This document shows, piece after piece, positions 47,694 to 55,671 of a DNA stretch of 64,000 bases. The DNA is taken from contig NZ_JADKRZ010000007.1 of NCBI RefSeq assembly GCF_015350905.1, positions 1-64,000 of the forward strand. The letters run 5' to 3'. The translations under genes and the position numbers were made by a program. Source of the stretch: Curtobacterium sp. VKM Ac-2865 (GTDB lineage: Bacteria > Actinomycetota > Actinomycetes > Actinomycetales > Microbacteriaceae). The notes below the pieces were generated by a model. It had not been told where the DNA came from. It saw only the letters and a list, made by a program, of their open reading frames with translations, and did no database searches. Within the stretch, counting starts at the first letter, position 1. Each line of letters opens with the position of its first letter.

Positions 47694-48532
47694 GCCGTCC
47701 GGCTCCCGCGTTCGACCCGGTCCACGCGGCCCGGGTGCTCGACCAGGTCGCGACGCTGGTCACGGCCGGGATCCCGGCGCCGCGGGCGATGGCCCTGGCA
47801 GCGTTCGACCCCGGTCGGGGGAGCGGCGTCCCCGCGTGGGACGACGTCCGCGCCGTGCTGGCCGTCGCCGAGCGCACGGGGGCACCCGTCGCGCCGACGC
47901 TCCGAGCCCTGGCCGGGGCGTTGCGGCGCGCGGCCTCGGGTGACCGCGCCGTCCGGGTGGCGCTCGCCGGACCACGGACCAGTGCGAACGTCGTGCTCAC
48001 GCTGCCGGCACTCGGCGTGCTGCTCGGCTCCCTGTGGGGGATCGACACCACGGCCGTGCTGCTGCGGACCCCCGTGGGGTGGGTGTGCGGCACGGCCGCG
48101 CTGCTCCTGGTCGGCGTCGGACGCGCCTGGACCGCCCGGTTGATCCGCGCGGCGACCCCGGAGGGCGGTGTCCCCGGGGTGCTCCTCGACGCGTGGGCGG
48201 TGGCGCTCGCCGGGGGAGGCTCGTGGACGAGTGCCGCGTCGGCCGTGCGGGACGCGATCGACGAGCGGCCGTCGCGGTCGGTCGAGGCCGAGCGGCTGCA
48301 GGAGACGCTCGACCTGGCACGTCGGGCCGGGGTGCCTGCGGCGGCGCTGCTCCGGGCCGCCGCCGACGACGTCCGTGACGACCTCGCCGCCGAGGCCCTG
48401 GCCGCTGCTGAGCGGCTCGGCGTCCGCCTCGTCCTGCCGCTCGGGACGTGTGTGCTGCCGGCGTTCGTGCTCGTGGGGGTGGTCCCCGTCGTCGTCGGCA
48501 TCCTCTCCTCCACCGTGACGGGGGCCGCGTGA
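47690..48532 (+). CDS. Type II secretion F-family platform protein (TadB/TadC-like)
   Basis: A 280-residue inner-membrane platform protein. A soluble helical segment (1-90) is followed by hydrophobic helices at about 95-135, the T2SSF segment (GGVPGVLLDAWAVALAGGGSWTSAASAV...LARRAGVPAAALLRAAADDVRDD) and C-terminal TM helices (about 240-278, LGVRLVLPLGTCVLPAFVLVG). GTG overlaps tadA by four bases. Tad loci normally have two such proteins; here only one is found, so TadB and TadC roles may be combined. Confidence 0.88.
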   Translation: MSRPAPAFDPVHAARVLDQVATLVTAGIPAPRAMALAAFDPGRGSGVPAWDDVRAVLAVAERTGAPVAPTLRALAGALRRAASGDRAVRVALAGPRTSANVVLTLPALGVLLGSLWGIDTTAVLLRTPVGWVCGTAALLLVGVGRAWTARLIRAATPEGGVPGVLLDAWAVALAGGGSWTSAASAVRDAIDERPSRSVEAERLQETLDLARRAGVPAAALLRAAADDVRDDLAAEALAAAERLGVRLVLPLGTCVLPAFVLVGVVPVVVGILSSTVTGAA

Positions 48533-48617
48533 GTTGTCCACGGGTGCGTCCGGTGTCGGCTGCTCGGCCCTGCCCGGTCGCCAGGCTGGTCCCACCAGAA
48601 GAGAAGGGAAGACCACC

Positions 48618-48824
48618 ATGACCACCTCGACCCCGGACACCCGTCCCGATCCCACCTCGCTCCGTCGTCCTGCGTTCGACGACGACCGTGGGTCCGCCAC
48701 CGCCGAGTACGCCGTCGTGATCCTGGCCGCCGTGGCCTTCGCCGGCGTCCTCGTGGCGGTGATGCGCTCCGGCGAGGTCCAGGCGATCCTCACGGACCTG
48801 GTCCGTGGTGCGCTCTCCCTGTGA
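48618..48824 (+). CDS. DUF4244 Flp-type pilin
   Basis: A 68-residue pilin precursor. The motif DRG/SATAEYAVVILAAVAFAG has glycine at the cleavage position and Glu5-Tyr6 of the mature chain, as in Flp pilins, followed by one hydrophobic helix and a short tail. A GAAGGGAAG Shine-Dalgarno, the strongest in the locus, fits a highly expressed structural subunit. The alternative start at 48534 adds sequence unlike a pilin leader. Confidence 0.88.
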   Translation: MTTSTPDTRPDPTSLRRPAFDDDRGSATAEYAVVILAAVAFAGVLVAVMRSGEVQAILTDLVRGALSL

Positions 48825-49140
48825 CCGTGGTGCCGTCACGGTCGAGTTCGCCGTCGCGCTGCCCGTCGTGGCCGTGGTCGTGTCCCTGGCGATCGGCGGG
48901 GTCGTGCTCGTCGACGCGCAGAGCCGCCTGCAGGTCGCTGCCGCCACGGCCGCTCGGGCCTGGGGCCGCGACGACGCCGACGGTGCCCAGGCCGCACTGG
49001 GACGACTCGCTGCCGGTGCCGGCAGCCACGTCACCCGGCAGGACGGCCTGGTCTGCGTCACGGTCGAGCGCTCCGGTCGCGGGCCCTTCTCCTCCCTCAC
49101 ACTCCGCGCGTCGGGCTGTGCGGCGGACGGCGGACGGTGA
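48805..49140 (+). CDS. TadE-family pseudopilin
   Basis: A 111-residue protein with prepilin-like CDRG/AVTVEFAVALPVV (Glu5-Phe6) and a hydrophobic helix (about 14-35), then a small exported domain with two cysteines (VCVTVERSG...ASGCAADGG). GTG start at 48805 (or the next codon) overlaps the pilin gene by 20 bases. TadE-like minor pilins are required for Tad pilus biogenesis. Confidence 0.85.
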   Translation: MVRSPCDRGAVTVEFAVALPVVAVVVSLAIGGVVLVDAQSRLQVAAATAARAWGRDDADGAQAALGRLAAGAGSHVTRQDGLVCVTVERSGRGPFSSLTLRASGCAADGGR

Positions 49141-49471
49141 CCGTGGATCGGCCACGGTCGTCATGGTCGGCGTCGTCACCGTGGCGATGGTCCTGGCCAC
49201 GGCGCTCCTCGCGGCTGCGGGCACCCGGGTCGCGGTCGTACGGTCCCAGGGCGCCGCGGACGCCGCCGCCGTGGCCGGTGCGGCGGCGGCCGTCGGACTG
49301 GTCCGTGGCGGACCCTGCGCCGCCGCGGACCGGACCGCGCGTGGCAACGGGGCACGGGTCTCCTCGTGTGACGTCGCCGACGCCGTCGTCCGGGTCCGGG
49401 TGCACCTGCGCTCCGGGCCGTTCGACGTCGAAGCCGTCGCACTCGCCGGTCCTCCGCCCGTCGACGGATGA
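49118..49471 (+). CDS. Rv3654c-family TadE-like protein
   Basis: A 117-residue protein. Prepilin-like GDRG/SATVVMVGVVTVAM then a hydrophobic helix and a VRSQGAADAAAVAGAAAAVG helix typical of Rv3654c/TadG-like proteins (QAAADAAALAAA motif). Glu5 is replaced by valine. Two cysteines in the mature part may pair. GTG start at 49118 overlaps the TadE gene by 23 bases, completing the Tad locus in the order of Rv3656c-Rv3654c. Confidence 0.8.
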   Translation: MRRTADGDRGSATVVMVGVVTVAMVLATALLAAAGTRVAVVRSQGAADAAAVAGAAAAVGLVRGGPCAAADRTARGNGARVSSCDVADAVVRVRVHLRSGPFDVEAVALAGPPPVDG

Positions 49472-49518
49472 ACACACGACCCGGACATCGACCCGGCGGG
49501 CATCCCCGTCACTGTGTG

Positions 49519-49524
49519 TATGGT
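49519..49524 (+). promoter_or_regulatory. Candidate -10 for topA-tmk
   Basis: TATGGT with a start point near 49531 would leave an 85-base leader containing AAGGAG before the topA GTG. Confidence 0.4.
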
Positions 49525-49614
49525 GTGCCTGTCGGCCCGCCGGTCATCGATGTCCCGGTCGACCCGGACGCGTCCGCGTCCCAGGGCCGACAGCACCATC
49601 GATCAAGGAGTCAC

Positions 49615-52449
49615 GTGCCAGGCACGAAGAAGCTCGTGATCGTCGAGAGCCCCGCGAAGGCGAAGACGATCGCGCAATACCTCGGTGACGGATACGAAGT
49701 CCAGGCGTCAGTCGGACACATCCGTGACCTCATCGAGCCCAAGAACCTGCCCCCGGAGCTCAAGAAGGGCTCGATCGGCAAGTTCTCGGTCGACGTCGAC
49801 AACGGGTTCGAGCCGTACTACGTGGTCTCCGACGCCAAGAAGAAGACCGTCGCCGACCTCAAGCGCGCCCTGAAGGACGCCGACGAGCTCTACCTCGCGA
49901 CAGATGAGGACCGCGAGGGCGAGGCCATCGCGTGGCACCTCCTGCAGGTGCTGAAGCCCAAGGTGCCCGTCAAGCGCATGGTCTTCCACGAGATCACCAA
50001 GGAAGCGATCCAGCGGGCACAGGAAGCCACCCGCGAACTCGACACCGCACTCGTCGACGCCCAGGAGACCCGCCGCATCCTCGACCGTCTCTACGGCTTC
50101 GAGGTCTCGCCGGTGCTCTGGCGCAAGGTCGGCCCCGGCCTGTCCGCCGGCCGTGTGCAGTCCGCTGCCACCCGGCTCGTCGTCGACCGGGAGCGCGAGC
50201 GTCTCGCCTTCGTCTCGGCGAACTACTGGGACCTGACCGCACGCTTCGAGAAGGCTGGCGACAGCGCCTTCACGGCCAAGCTGGCCCGGATCCACGGCAC
50301 GCGTGTCGCCTCCGGCCGTGACTTCGACGACCGCGGGGTCACCACGTCCGACGCCGTCCGGCTCGACGAGGCCTCCGCCACCGCCCTGACCGCCGTGCTC
50401 GAGCGCGCCGGGGACGCCGTCGTGCGCAGCGTCGACTCCAAGCCCTACACGCGCCGGCCGGCCGCGCCCTTCACCACGTCGACCCTGCAGCAGGAAGCCG
50501 CTCGCAAGCTCCGCTTCTCGGCGCGTCAGACGATGAGCGTCGCCCAGTCGCTGTACGAGAACGGCCACATCACCTACATGCGAACCGACTCCGCGTCGCT
50601 CTCGCAGCAGGCCGTCGCCGCCGCCCGCAAGCAGGCCGCCGAGCTCTACGGCGGGGACACGATCCCGGACAAGCCGCGCAGCTACGCCGGCAAGAGCAAG
50701 AACGCCCAGGAAGCCCACGAGGCCATCCGTCCTGCCGGTGACGTGTTCCGCACGCCGTCGCAGATGGAGAAGGTCCTCCGCGGGAACGACTGGAAGCTCT
50801 ACGACCTCATCTGGAAGCGCACCGTCGCCTCGCAGATGGCCGACGCCAAGGGCTCCACCGCTTCGGTGGTCCTCGGGATCACGTCCGCCGAGTCCGTCGA
50901 GGGCCTCGCGTCCACGGCGACGGGCACGGACGTCGAGTTCACCGCGTCCGGCACCGTCATCACGTTCCGCGGCTTCCTCAACGCCTACGAAGAGGGCCGT
51001 GACGAAGAGCGTCACGACGCAGCCGCGAACGCCGCCGACGCCAAGCTCCCCGTCATGACCGAGGGCGACCACCTCGGGGTCGACGAGGTCGAGGCCAAGG
51101 GGCACGACACCTCCGCGCCGCCGCGCTACACCGAGGCCAGCCTCGTCAAGACGCTGGAGGAGCTCGGCATCGGGCGCCCCTCCACCTACGCGGCGATCAT
51201 CTCGACGATCGTCGACCGCGGCTACGTCACCCCGCGCGGCACCTCGCTCGTCCCGAACTGGATCGCGTTCAGCGTGGTCCGGCTGCTCGAGGACTACTTC
51301 GGCGACCTCGTGGAGTACGACTTCACGGCCGAGATGGAGAACGACCTCGACCGGATCGCCAACGGCGAGGCCGACCGCGTCGACTGGCTCAAGGGCTTCT
51401 ACTTCGGTGGCGGTGACCAGCGCGGCCTCCGCACGGTCATCGACAACCTCGGTGAGATCGACGCCAGGGAGATCAACTCCGTCGAGCTCTCGCCGGGTCT
51501 GACCCTGCGCATCGGTCGGTACGGCCCCTACATCGAGACCCCGAGCGACGACCCGGAGAAGCCCCGCCGCGTCAACGTCCCCGAGGACCTCGCCCCCGAC
51601 GAGCTCACCCCCGAGAAGGCCCGCGAACTCGTCGACGCGCCGGTCGTCAGTGACCGCGTGGTCGGGATCAACCCGGAGACGGGGAAAGAGGTCCTGGCGA
51701 AGGACGGCCGCTTCGGTCCGTACGTGACCGAGCGCACGCCCGAGCCCGAGCCCCAGGTGGACCCCGCCACGGGAGAGGTCATCGAGACCCCTGCCGAGCC
51801 GGAGCCCGTCGCGACCACCGCCGCGGCGAAGAAGACGACCGCGGCCGCCGCGAAGAAGGCCGCTGCAGCCGGGGAGACGGCCACCGCCACGAAGGCTGCC
51901 GCCACCAAGGCCAAGAAGCCCGCGAAGAAGGCCGCCGCGCCGAAGGAGCGCACCGCGTCGCTCTTCAAGTCGATGGACCCGCAGAGCGTGGACCTCGAGA
52001 CCGCGCTGAAGCTGCTGTCCCTGCCCAGGACGGTCGGCGCCGACCCCGAGTCCGGTGACGAGATCACCGCGCAGAACGGTCGCTACGGCCCGTACCTCAA
52101 GAAGGGGACGGACACCCGCACGCTGCCGAGCGAAGACGCGATCTTCGACGTCGACCTCGCCGGTGCGCTCGAGATCTTCGCGCAGCCGAAGTACGGCGCC
52201 AAGCGTGCCGCGAGCGCCTCGCTCAAGGAGTTCGAAGCGGACCCGGTGTCCGGCAAGCCGATCAAGATGAAGGACGGCCGCTTCGGGCCGTACGTCACCG
52301 ACGGCGAGACGAACGCCACGATCCCGCGCGGCGAAGAGGTCGAGGCCGTCGACTTCGAACGGGCCGTCCAGCTGCTCGCCGACAAGCGTGCGAAGGGCCC
52401 CGTGAAGAAGAAGGCCCCCGCGCGACGCGCTCCGGCCAAGAAGAAGTGA
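49615..52449 (+). CDS. topA: DNA topoisomerase I
   Basis: A 944-residue type IA topoisomerase relaxing negative supercoils. TOPRIM domain at the N-terminus (KLVIVESPAKAKTIAQYL, DEDREGEAIAWHLL), catalytic Y321 in YMRTDS. The C-terminal part carries four topoisomerase-I repeats, each with a GRFGPYVT/GRYGPYLK motif, separated by a Lys/Ala-rich stretch (about 740-785), and ends in a basic tail (KKKAPARRAPAKKK). No Cys4 zinc fingers, as in mycobacterial TopA. GTG at 49615 has AAGGAG 4 bases before it; the longer in-frame start at 49468 is rejected. tmk overlaps its stop. Confidence 0.97.
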   Translation: MPGTKKLVIVESPAKAKTIAQYLGDGYEVQASVGHIRDLIEPKNLPPELKKGSIGKFSVDVDNGFEPYYVVSDAKKKTVADLKRALKDADELYLATDEDREGEAIAWHLLQVLKPKVPVKRMVFHEITKEAIQRAQEATRELDTALVDAQETRRILDRLYGFEVSPVLWRKVGPGLSAGRVQSAATRLVVDRERERLAFVSANYWDLTARFEKAGDSAFTAKLARIHGTRVASGRDFDDRGVTTSDAVRLDEASATALTAVLERAGDAVVRSVDSKPYTRRPAAPFTTSTLQQEAARKLRFSARQTMSVAQSLYENGHITYMRTDSASLSQQAVAAARKQAAELYGGDTIPDKPRSYAGKSKNAQEAHEAIRPAGDVFRTPSQMEKVLRGNDWKLYDLIWKRTVASQMADAKGSTASVVLGITSAESVEGLASTATGTDVEFTASGTVITFRGFLNAYEEGRDEERHDAAANAADAKLPVMTEGDHLGVDEVEAKGHDTSAPPRYTEASLVKTLEELGIGRPSTYAAIISTIVDRGYVTPRGTSLVPNWIAFSVVRLLEDYFGDLVEYDFTAEMENDLDRIANGEADRVDWLKGFYFGGGDQRGLRTVIDNLGEIDAREINSVELSPGLTLRIGRYGPYIETPSDDPEKPRRVNVPEDLAPDELTPEKARELVDAPVVSDRVVGINPETGKEVLAKDGRFGPYVTERTPEPEPQVDPATGEVIETPAEPEPVATTAAAKKTTAAAAKKAAAAGETATATKAAATKAKKPAKKAAAPKERTASLFKSMDPQSVDLETALKLLSLPRTVGADPESGDEITAQNGRYGPYLKKGTDTRTLPSEDAIFDVDLAGALEIFAQPKYGAKRAASASLKEFEADPVSGKPIKMKDGRFGPYVTDGETNATIPRGEEVEAVDFERAVQLLADKRAKGPVKKKAPARRAPAKKK

Positions 52450-53078
52450 CCGGCCGCTTCATCACGCTCGAGGGCGGCGACGGGGCGGGGAAGACCACGC
52501 AGGCCGAACTCCTGACGGCGTGGCTCGAGACCAACGGCCGGACGGTCGTGCGCACGCGTGAGCCCGGGGGCACTGACCTCGGGCTCCGCGTCCGCGAGAT
52601 CGTCCTGCACGAGCGCGGGCACATCGCGCCGCGCGCCGAGGCCCTGCTCTACGCCGCCGACCGGGCACACCACGTCGAGACCGTCGTGCGGCCCGCGCTA
52701 GCACGGGGCGACGTCGTGCTGCAGGACCGCTACATCGACTCGTCCGTCGCGTACCAGGGCGTCGCCCGTGGGCTCGGTGCCGAGCAGGTCCGCGACGTCT
52801 CGGACTGGGCCGCCGGTGGTCTGCAGCCCGACCGGACCGTCCTGCTCGACCTCGACGTCACCGAGGGCCGCGCCCGCGTCGCCGCCGCTCGTGGTGACAC
52901 GTTCGACCGCCTGGAGTCAGAGGCCGCTGCGTTCCACGAGACCGTCCGCCGCGCCTTCCTCGACATGGCCGACGCCGAGCCCGACCGCATCCTCGTGGTC
53001 GACGCCGCGAAGCCGACGGACGACGTCCAGCGGGCGATCCGTCGTGCGCTCGCACCACTCGTCGGGATCGACGCATGA
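52446..53078 (+). CDS. tmk: Thymidylate kinase
   Basis: A 210-residue dTMP kinase: P-loop EGGDGAGKTTQ, DRYIDSSVAYQG (DRY/H motif) and the TREPGGTDLG segment. The LID region DLDVTEGRARVAAARGD is seen in the right place. GTG start overlaps topA by four bases (GTGA), and holB follows: topA-tmk-holB is conserved in actinobacteria. Works downstream of thymidine kinase (30319) in thymidine salvage. Confidence 0.96.
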   Translation: MTGRFITLEGGDGAGKTTQAELLTAWLETNGRTVVRTREPGGTDLGLRVREIVLHERGHIAPRAEALLYAADRAHHVETVVRPALARGDVVLQDRYIDSSVAYQGVARGLGAEQVRDVSDWAAGGLQPDRTVLLDLDVTEGRARVAAARGDTFDRLESEAAAFHETVRRAFLDMADAEPDRILVVDAAKPTDDVQRAIRRALAPLVGIDA

Positions 53079-53080
53079 AC

Positions 53081-53138
53081 GCGGCCTCGTCGGTGATCGC
53101 TGCCAGCACGAGCGCGGCCTCGTCGGTGGTCGCTGCCA
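53081..53138 (+). repeat. Two tandem 26-bp repeats between tmk and holB
   Basis: GCGGCCTCGTCGGTG(A/G)TCGCTGCCAG occurs at 53081-53106 and 53113-53138, period 32, one mismatch. The second copy runs straight into the CAGGAT box that would serve holB; the first ends in CAGCAC and lacks a usable box. Confidence 0.7.
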
Positions 53139-53148
53139 GGATGTCCGC

Positions 53149-54291
53149 GTGAGCGTGTGGGACGGCCTGACCGGCCAGGACGAAGCGGTCGCGGCGCTCC
53201 GCAACGCCGCCGAGTCACCCGACGGCACCGGCGGGATGACGCACTCGTGGCTGATCACCGGCCCCGCGGGTTCCGGCAGGTCGAACGTCGCCACCGCCTT
53301 CGCCGCAGCCCTCGTCGGCTCCGGTCCGGACGACGACCACACCCTCCGGCAGATCACGGCGCACACGCACCCGGACGTCTCCGTGCTGACGACCCAGCGG
53401 GTGATCATCACGATCGACGAGATCCGGCACCTCGTGACGTCCTCGTACTACTCACCGTCCGTGGGTCGCTGGCGCGTCGTCATCATCGAGGACGCCGACC
53501 GCATGACGGAGCGCACGTCGAACCTGCTGCTCAAGGCGCTCGAGGAACCGCCGGAGCGCACCGTGTGGATCCTCTGCGCGCCCAGCGAGGCCGACCTGCT
53601 CCCGACCATCCGGTCCCGCGTCCGTTCGGTCCGGCTCCGGGTCCCGGGCATCGAGTCCGTGGCCGACCTGCTCGTCGCCCGGACCGGGGTCGACCGGGCC
53701 CTCGCGCTCGACGCGGCACGGCAGGCCCAGAGCCACATCGGCATGGCACAGCGTCTTGCGACCAGCCCCGAGGCGCGAGAGCGTCGCCGCAGGACCCTGC
53801 AGACCGTGCTCGGCATCCGGAGCGTCGGGGAAGCCGTCACCGCGGCGGCCGAACTCCTCGCCGTCGCCGACGAGGACGCCAAGTCGATCACCATGGAGCG
53901 CGACGCGGAAGAGCGCGACGCGGCCCTCCGGTCCCTCGGGGTCGAACCCGGTGGCACGGTCCCGCCAGCGCTCCGGTCGCAGCTCCGTGCCATGGAAGAG
54001 GACCAGAAGCGTCGGGCCACCAGGAGCCTCCGCGACGGCCTCGACCGCATCCTGGTCGACGTCTCCTCGCTCTACCGGGACCTCCTGCTCATGGGACTCG
54101 GAGCACCGGGCGAACCGGTCAACCTCGCGATGCAGGACGAGCTCGACCGCGCACAGGAGTCGGTCCCGCCGGCGGCGGCGCTCGAGATCCTCGACGCGAT
54201 CGCCCTGGCCCGGCAGCGGATCGCGGCGAACGTCGCAGCGCTGCTGGCGCTCGAGGCGCTCCTGGTGACGCTGGTCCGCGCCCTCCGCTGA
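53149..54291 (+). CDS. holB: DNA polymerase III subunit delta'
   Basis: A 380-residue clamp-loader subunit with AAA+ fold: WDGLTGQDEAVAALRNA, a modified P-loop GPAGSGRS (38-45) in which the Walker lysine is arginine (R44), IIEDADRMTERTSNLLLKALEEPP, SVLTTQ and the sensor-like PTIRSRVRSVRLR. Delta' is a non-ATPase stator, so P-loop decay is tolerated. GTG with CAGGAT (53137-53142) exactly 6 bases before it is taken as a leaderless start; the reading from 52768 is an overlapping-frame artefact. Confidence 0.93.
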   Translation: MSVWDGLTGQDEAVAALRNAAESPDGTGGMTHSWLITGPAGSGRSNVATAFAAALVGSGPDDDHTLRQITAHTHPDVSVLTTQRVIITIDEIRHLVTSSYYSPSVGRWRVVIIEDADRMTERTSNLLLKALEEPPERTVWILCAPSEADLLPTIRSRVRSVRLRVPGIESVADLLVARTGVDRALALDAARQAQSHIGMAQRLATSPEARERRRRTLQTVLGIRSVGEAVTAAAELLAVADEDAKSITMERDAEERDAALRSLGVEPGGTVPPALRSQLRAMEEDQKRRATRSLRDGLDRILVDVSSLYRDLLLMGLGAPGEPVNLAMQDELDRAQESVPPAAALEILDAIALARQRIAANVAALLALEALLVTLVRALR

Positions 54292-54353
54292 GCGCTCGGG
54301 CCGCTGGGCGACGCGCGCGGTGCGCTCGTTTCGCGCTCGCCGGTCGGAACCTG

Positions 54354-54359
54354 TATAGT
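54354..54359 (+). promoter_or_regulatory. -10 of tRNA-Thr promoter and leader palindrome
   Basis: TATAGT is the closest match to the -10 consensus in the window. A perfect 18-base palindrome CGCTCCGGATCCGGAGCG (54372-54389) lies in the leader directly before the tRNA. Confidence 0.7.
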
Positions 54360-54392
54360 CGTGACCCGTGCCGCTCCGGATCCGGAGCGTGC

Positions 54393-54468
54393 GCCGCCTT
54401 AGCTCAGTCGGTAGAGCGATTCACTCGTAATGAATAGGTCGTCGGTTCGATTCCGACAGGCGGCTCCA
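54393..54468 (+). tRNA. tRNA-Thr (anticodon CGT)
   Basis: A 76-base tRNA with acceptor GCCGCCT/AGGCGGC, anticodon arm TTCACTCGTAATGAA with anticodon CGT, T-arm GTCGGTTCGATTCCGAC and an encoded CCA (54466-54468). Confidence 0.97.
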
Positions 54469-54471
54469 CGA

Positions 54472-54515
54472 AGAACCCCGGTCGGGGCCCTGAACAGGGT
54501 CCCGACCGGGGTTCT
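54472..54515. terminator. Terminator after tRNA-Thr
   Basis: Perfect 15-base arms (AGAACCCCGGTCGGG and CCCGACCGGGGTTCT) with an inner CCCTG/CAGGG stem. It also serves the convergent GH16-like gene. Confidence 0.85.
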
Positions 54516-54553
54516 GTCGTTCGGTCGGTGCACGATCCGTCCGTGCACGATCC

Positions 54554-55459
54554 TCAGTGGGTGGTGGTGGCGACCCAGTCGATCAGCAGGTGCCCCGGCT
54601 GGCCCCAGTTGCCGATCTGGAACATGTAGCGGTGCGGCGTCGTGGGGACGTTCTCGGTGACGGTGCCGATGAGCTCGCCGTCGAGGTAGTACTTGACGTA
54701 CTGCCCGGGGACCCAGTCGGTCGTGTAGGTGTGCCATCCGCGCCACGACACGTGCGTGTCGATCCGCTTCGCCTTGTCCTCTTGCCCGGGGACCATCGAG
54801 TGGTGGAAGACCGTCGGGCGTCCGTCGAACTGGCCCTCGGGGTAGTTCAGCTCGCCGTCGGCGCGGACGTTCGACGTCGGCCACAGCATCACGGCCACAC
54901 CGTTGGCAGCGCCGCCGCTGGCCTTCGCGCGGATGCTGAAGGTCCCGCCGACGTGCGACCAGGCACCGGTCGGCGTGCCGAACGTCCCGGCAGCGCCGTG
55001 CTCGCCGTCCATCGCGACGTCCATCACGCCGTCGTGCGCACTCGCGATCAGGCTGGACCAGTACTTGCCGCCGGTGGCGTCCGGGTAGGGCTGCCAGGCG
55101 TTCACGTACGTGGAGGCGAACGCACCACCAGCCGGTGCAGGCGTGTCGAAGCCCTCGGCGAAGGTGGAACCGGCCGGGGGGTTCGTCGTCGTGCCGACGG
55201 CCATCGGAGGCGCTGTCGGATCGGGCTCGGCCGTCGTGGACGGGGTGCTCGGCATCGTCGTCTCGTCGACGGGTGCAGACGCCGCCGATCCGCCAGCCGA
55301 TGGCTGCTTCGTCGTGGGAGCGGAGGGAGTGGCGCTCTGCACCGAGCTGCCGGCCGTCCCGGGGGCGGGCTCGGAGGAGCCGGCCGGGGCGACGGTCGCG
55401 AGTGCCAGCGCCGCCGCACCCGCCGCCACCACCACCACTGTCATCACACGCTTGATCAT
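54554..55459 (-). CDS. Secreted GH16-like (laminarinase-type) protein
   Basis: About 301 residues. Signal peptide MIKRVMTVVVVAAGAAALAL, then a Ser/Thr/Pro/Ala linker (to about 95) and a concanavalin-fold domain (about 97-301) with WSSLIASAHDGVMDVAM, TFSIRAKAS, AVMLWPTS and the GH16 active-site strand DGELNYPEG. In that strand the usual E-x-D-x-x-E reads E-L-N-Y-P-E, so the middle aspartate is asparagine. HTYTTDWVPGQYVKYYLDGELIG and the final strand FQIGNWG complete the fold. The ATG at 55459 starts a normal signal peptide; an in-frame ATG at 55477 is possible. Substrate and activity uncertain. Confidence 0.82.
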   Translation of the reverse strand: MIKRVMTVVVVAAGAAALALATVAPAGSSEPAPGTAGSSVQSATPSAPTTKQPSAGGSAASAPVDETTMPSTPSTTAEPDPTAPPMAVGTTTNPPAGSTFAEGFDTPAPAGGAFASTYVNAWQPYPDATGGKYWSSLIASAHDGVMDVAMDGEHGAAGTFGTPTGAWSHVGGTFSIRAKASGGAANGVAVMLWPTSNVRADGELNYPEGQFDGRPTVFHHSMVPGQEDKAKRIDTHVSWRGWHTYTTDWVPGQYVKYYLDGELIGTVTENVPTTPHRYMFQIGNWGQPGHLLIDWVATTTH

Positions 55460-55574
55460 GGGAACCCCGCGGAACATCTGCCTCAGGGATCTCCAGGGTC
55501 CAGATCGTTCTCGTCATCACCTTCGAGTACGCCACAACGCTAACTGCGCGCGTCCGAGGTGTCTGGTCTGACTG

Positions 55575-55613
55575 CCATGTCAGCGCGGCCTTTGCGGCTT
55601 CCCGCTGACATGG
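55575..55613 (-). terminator. Terminator after the HAD phosphatase gene
   Basis: CCATGTCAGCG (55575-55585) and CGCTGACATGG (55603-55613) form an 11-bp stem just past the phosphatase stop, before the GH16-like gene. Confidence 0.7.
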
Positions 55614-55671
55614 GAGTGTGCGACGTGGTGACCGTCCCCAGTCCGGGGGCCAAGCACCGCGGTTCGGTTGC

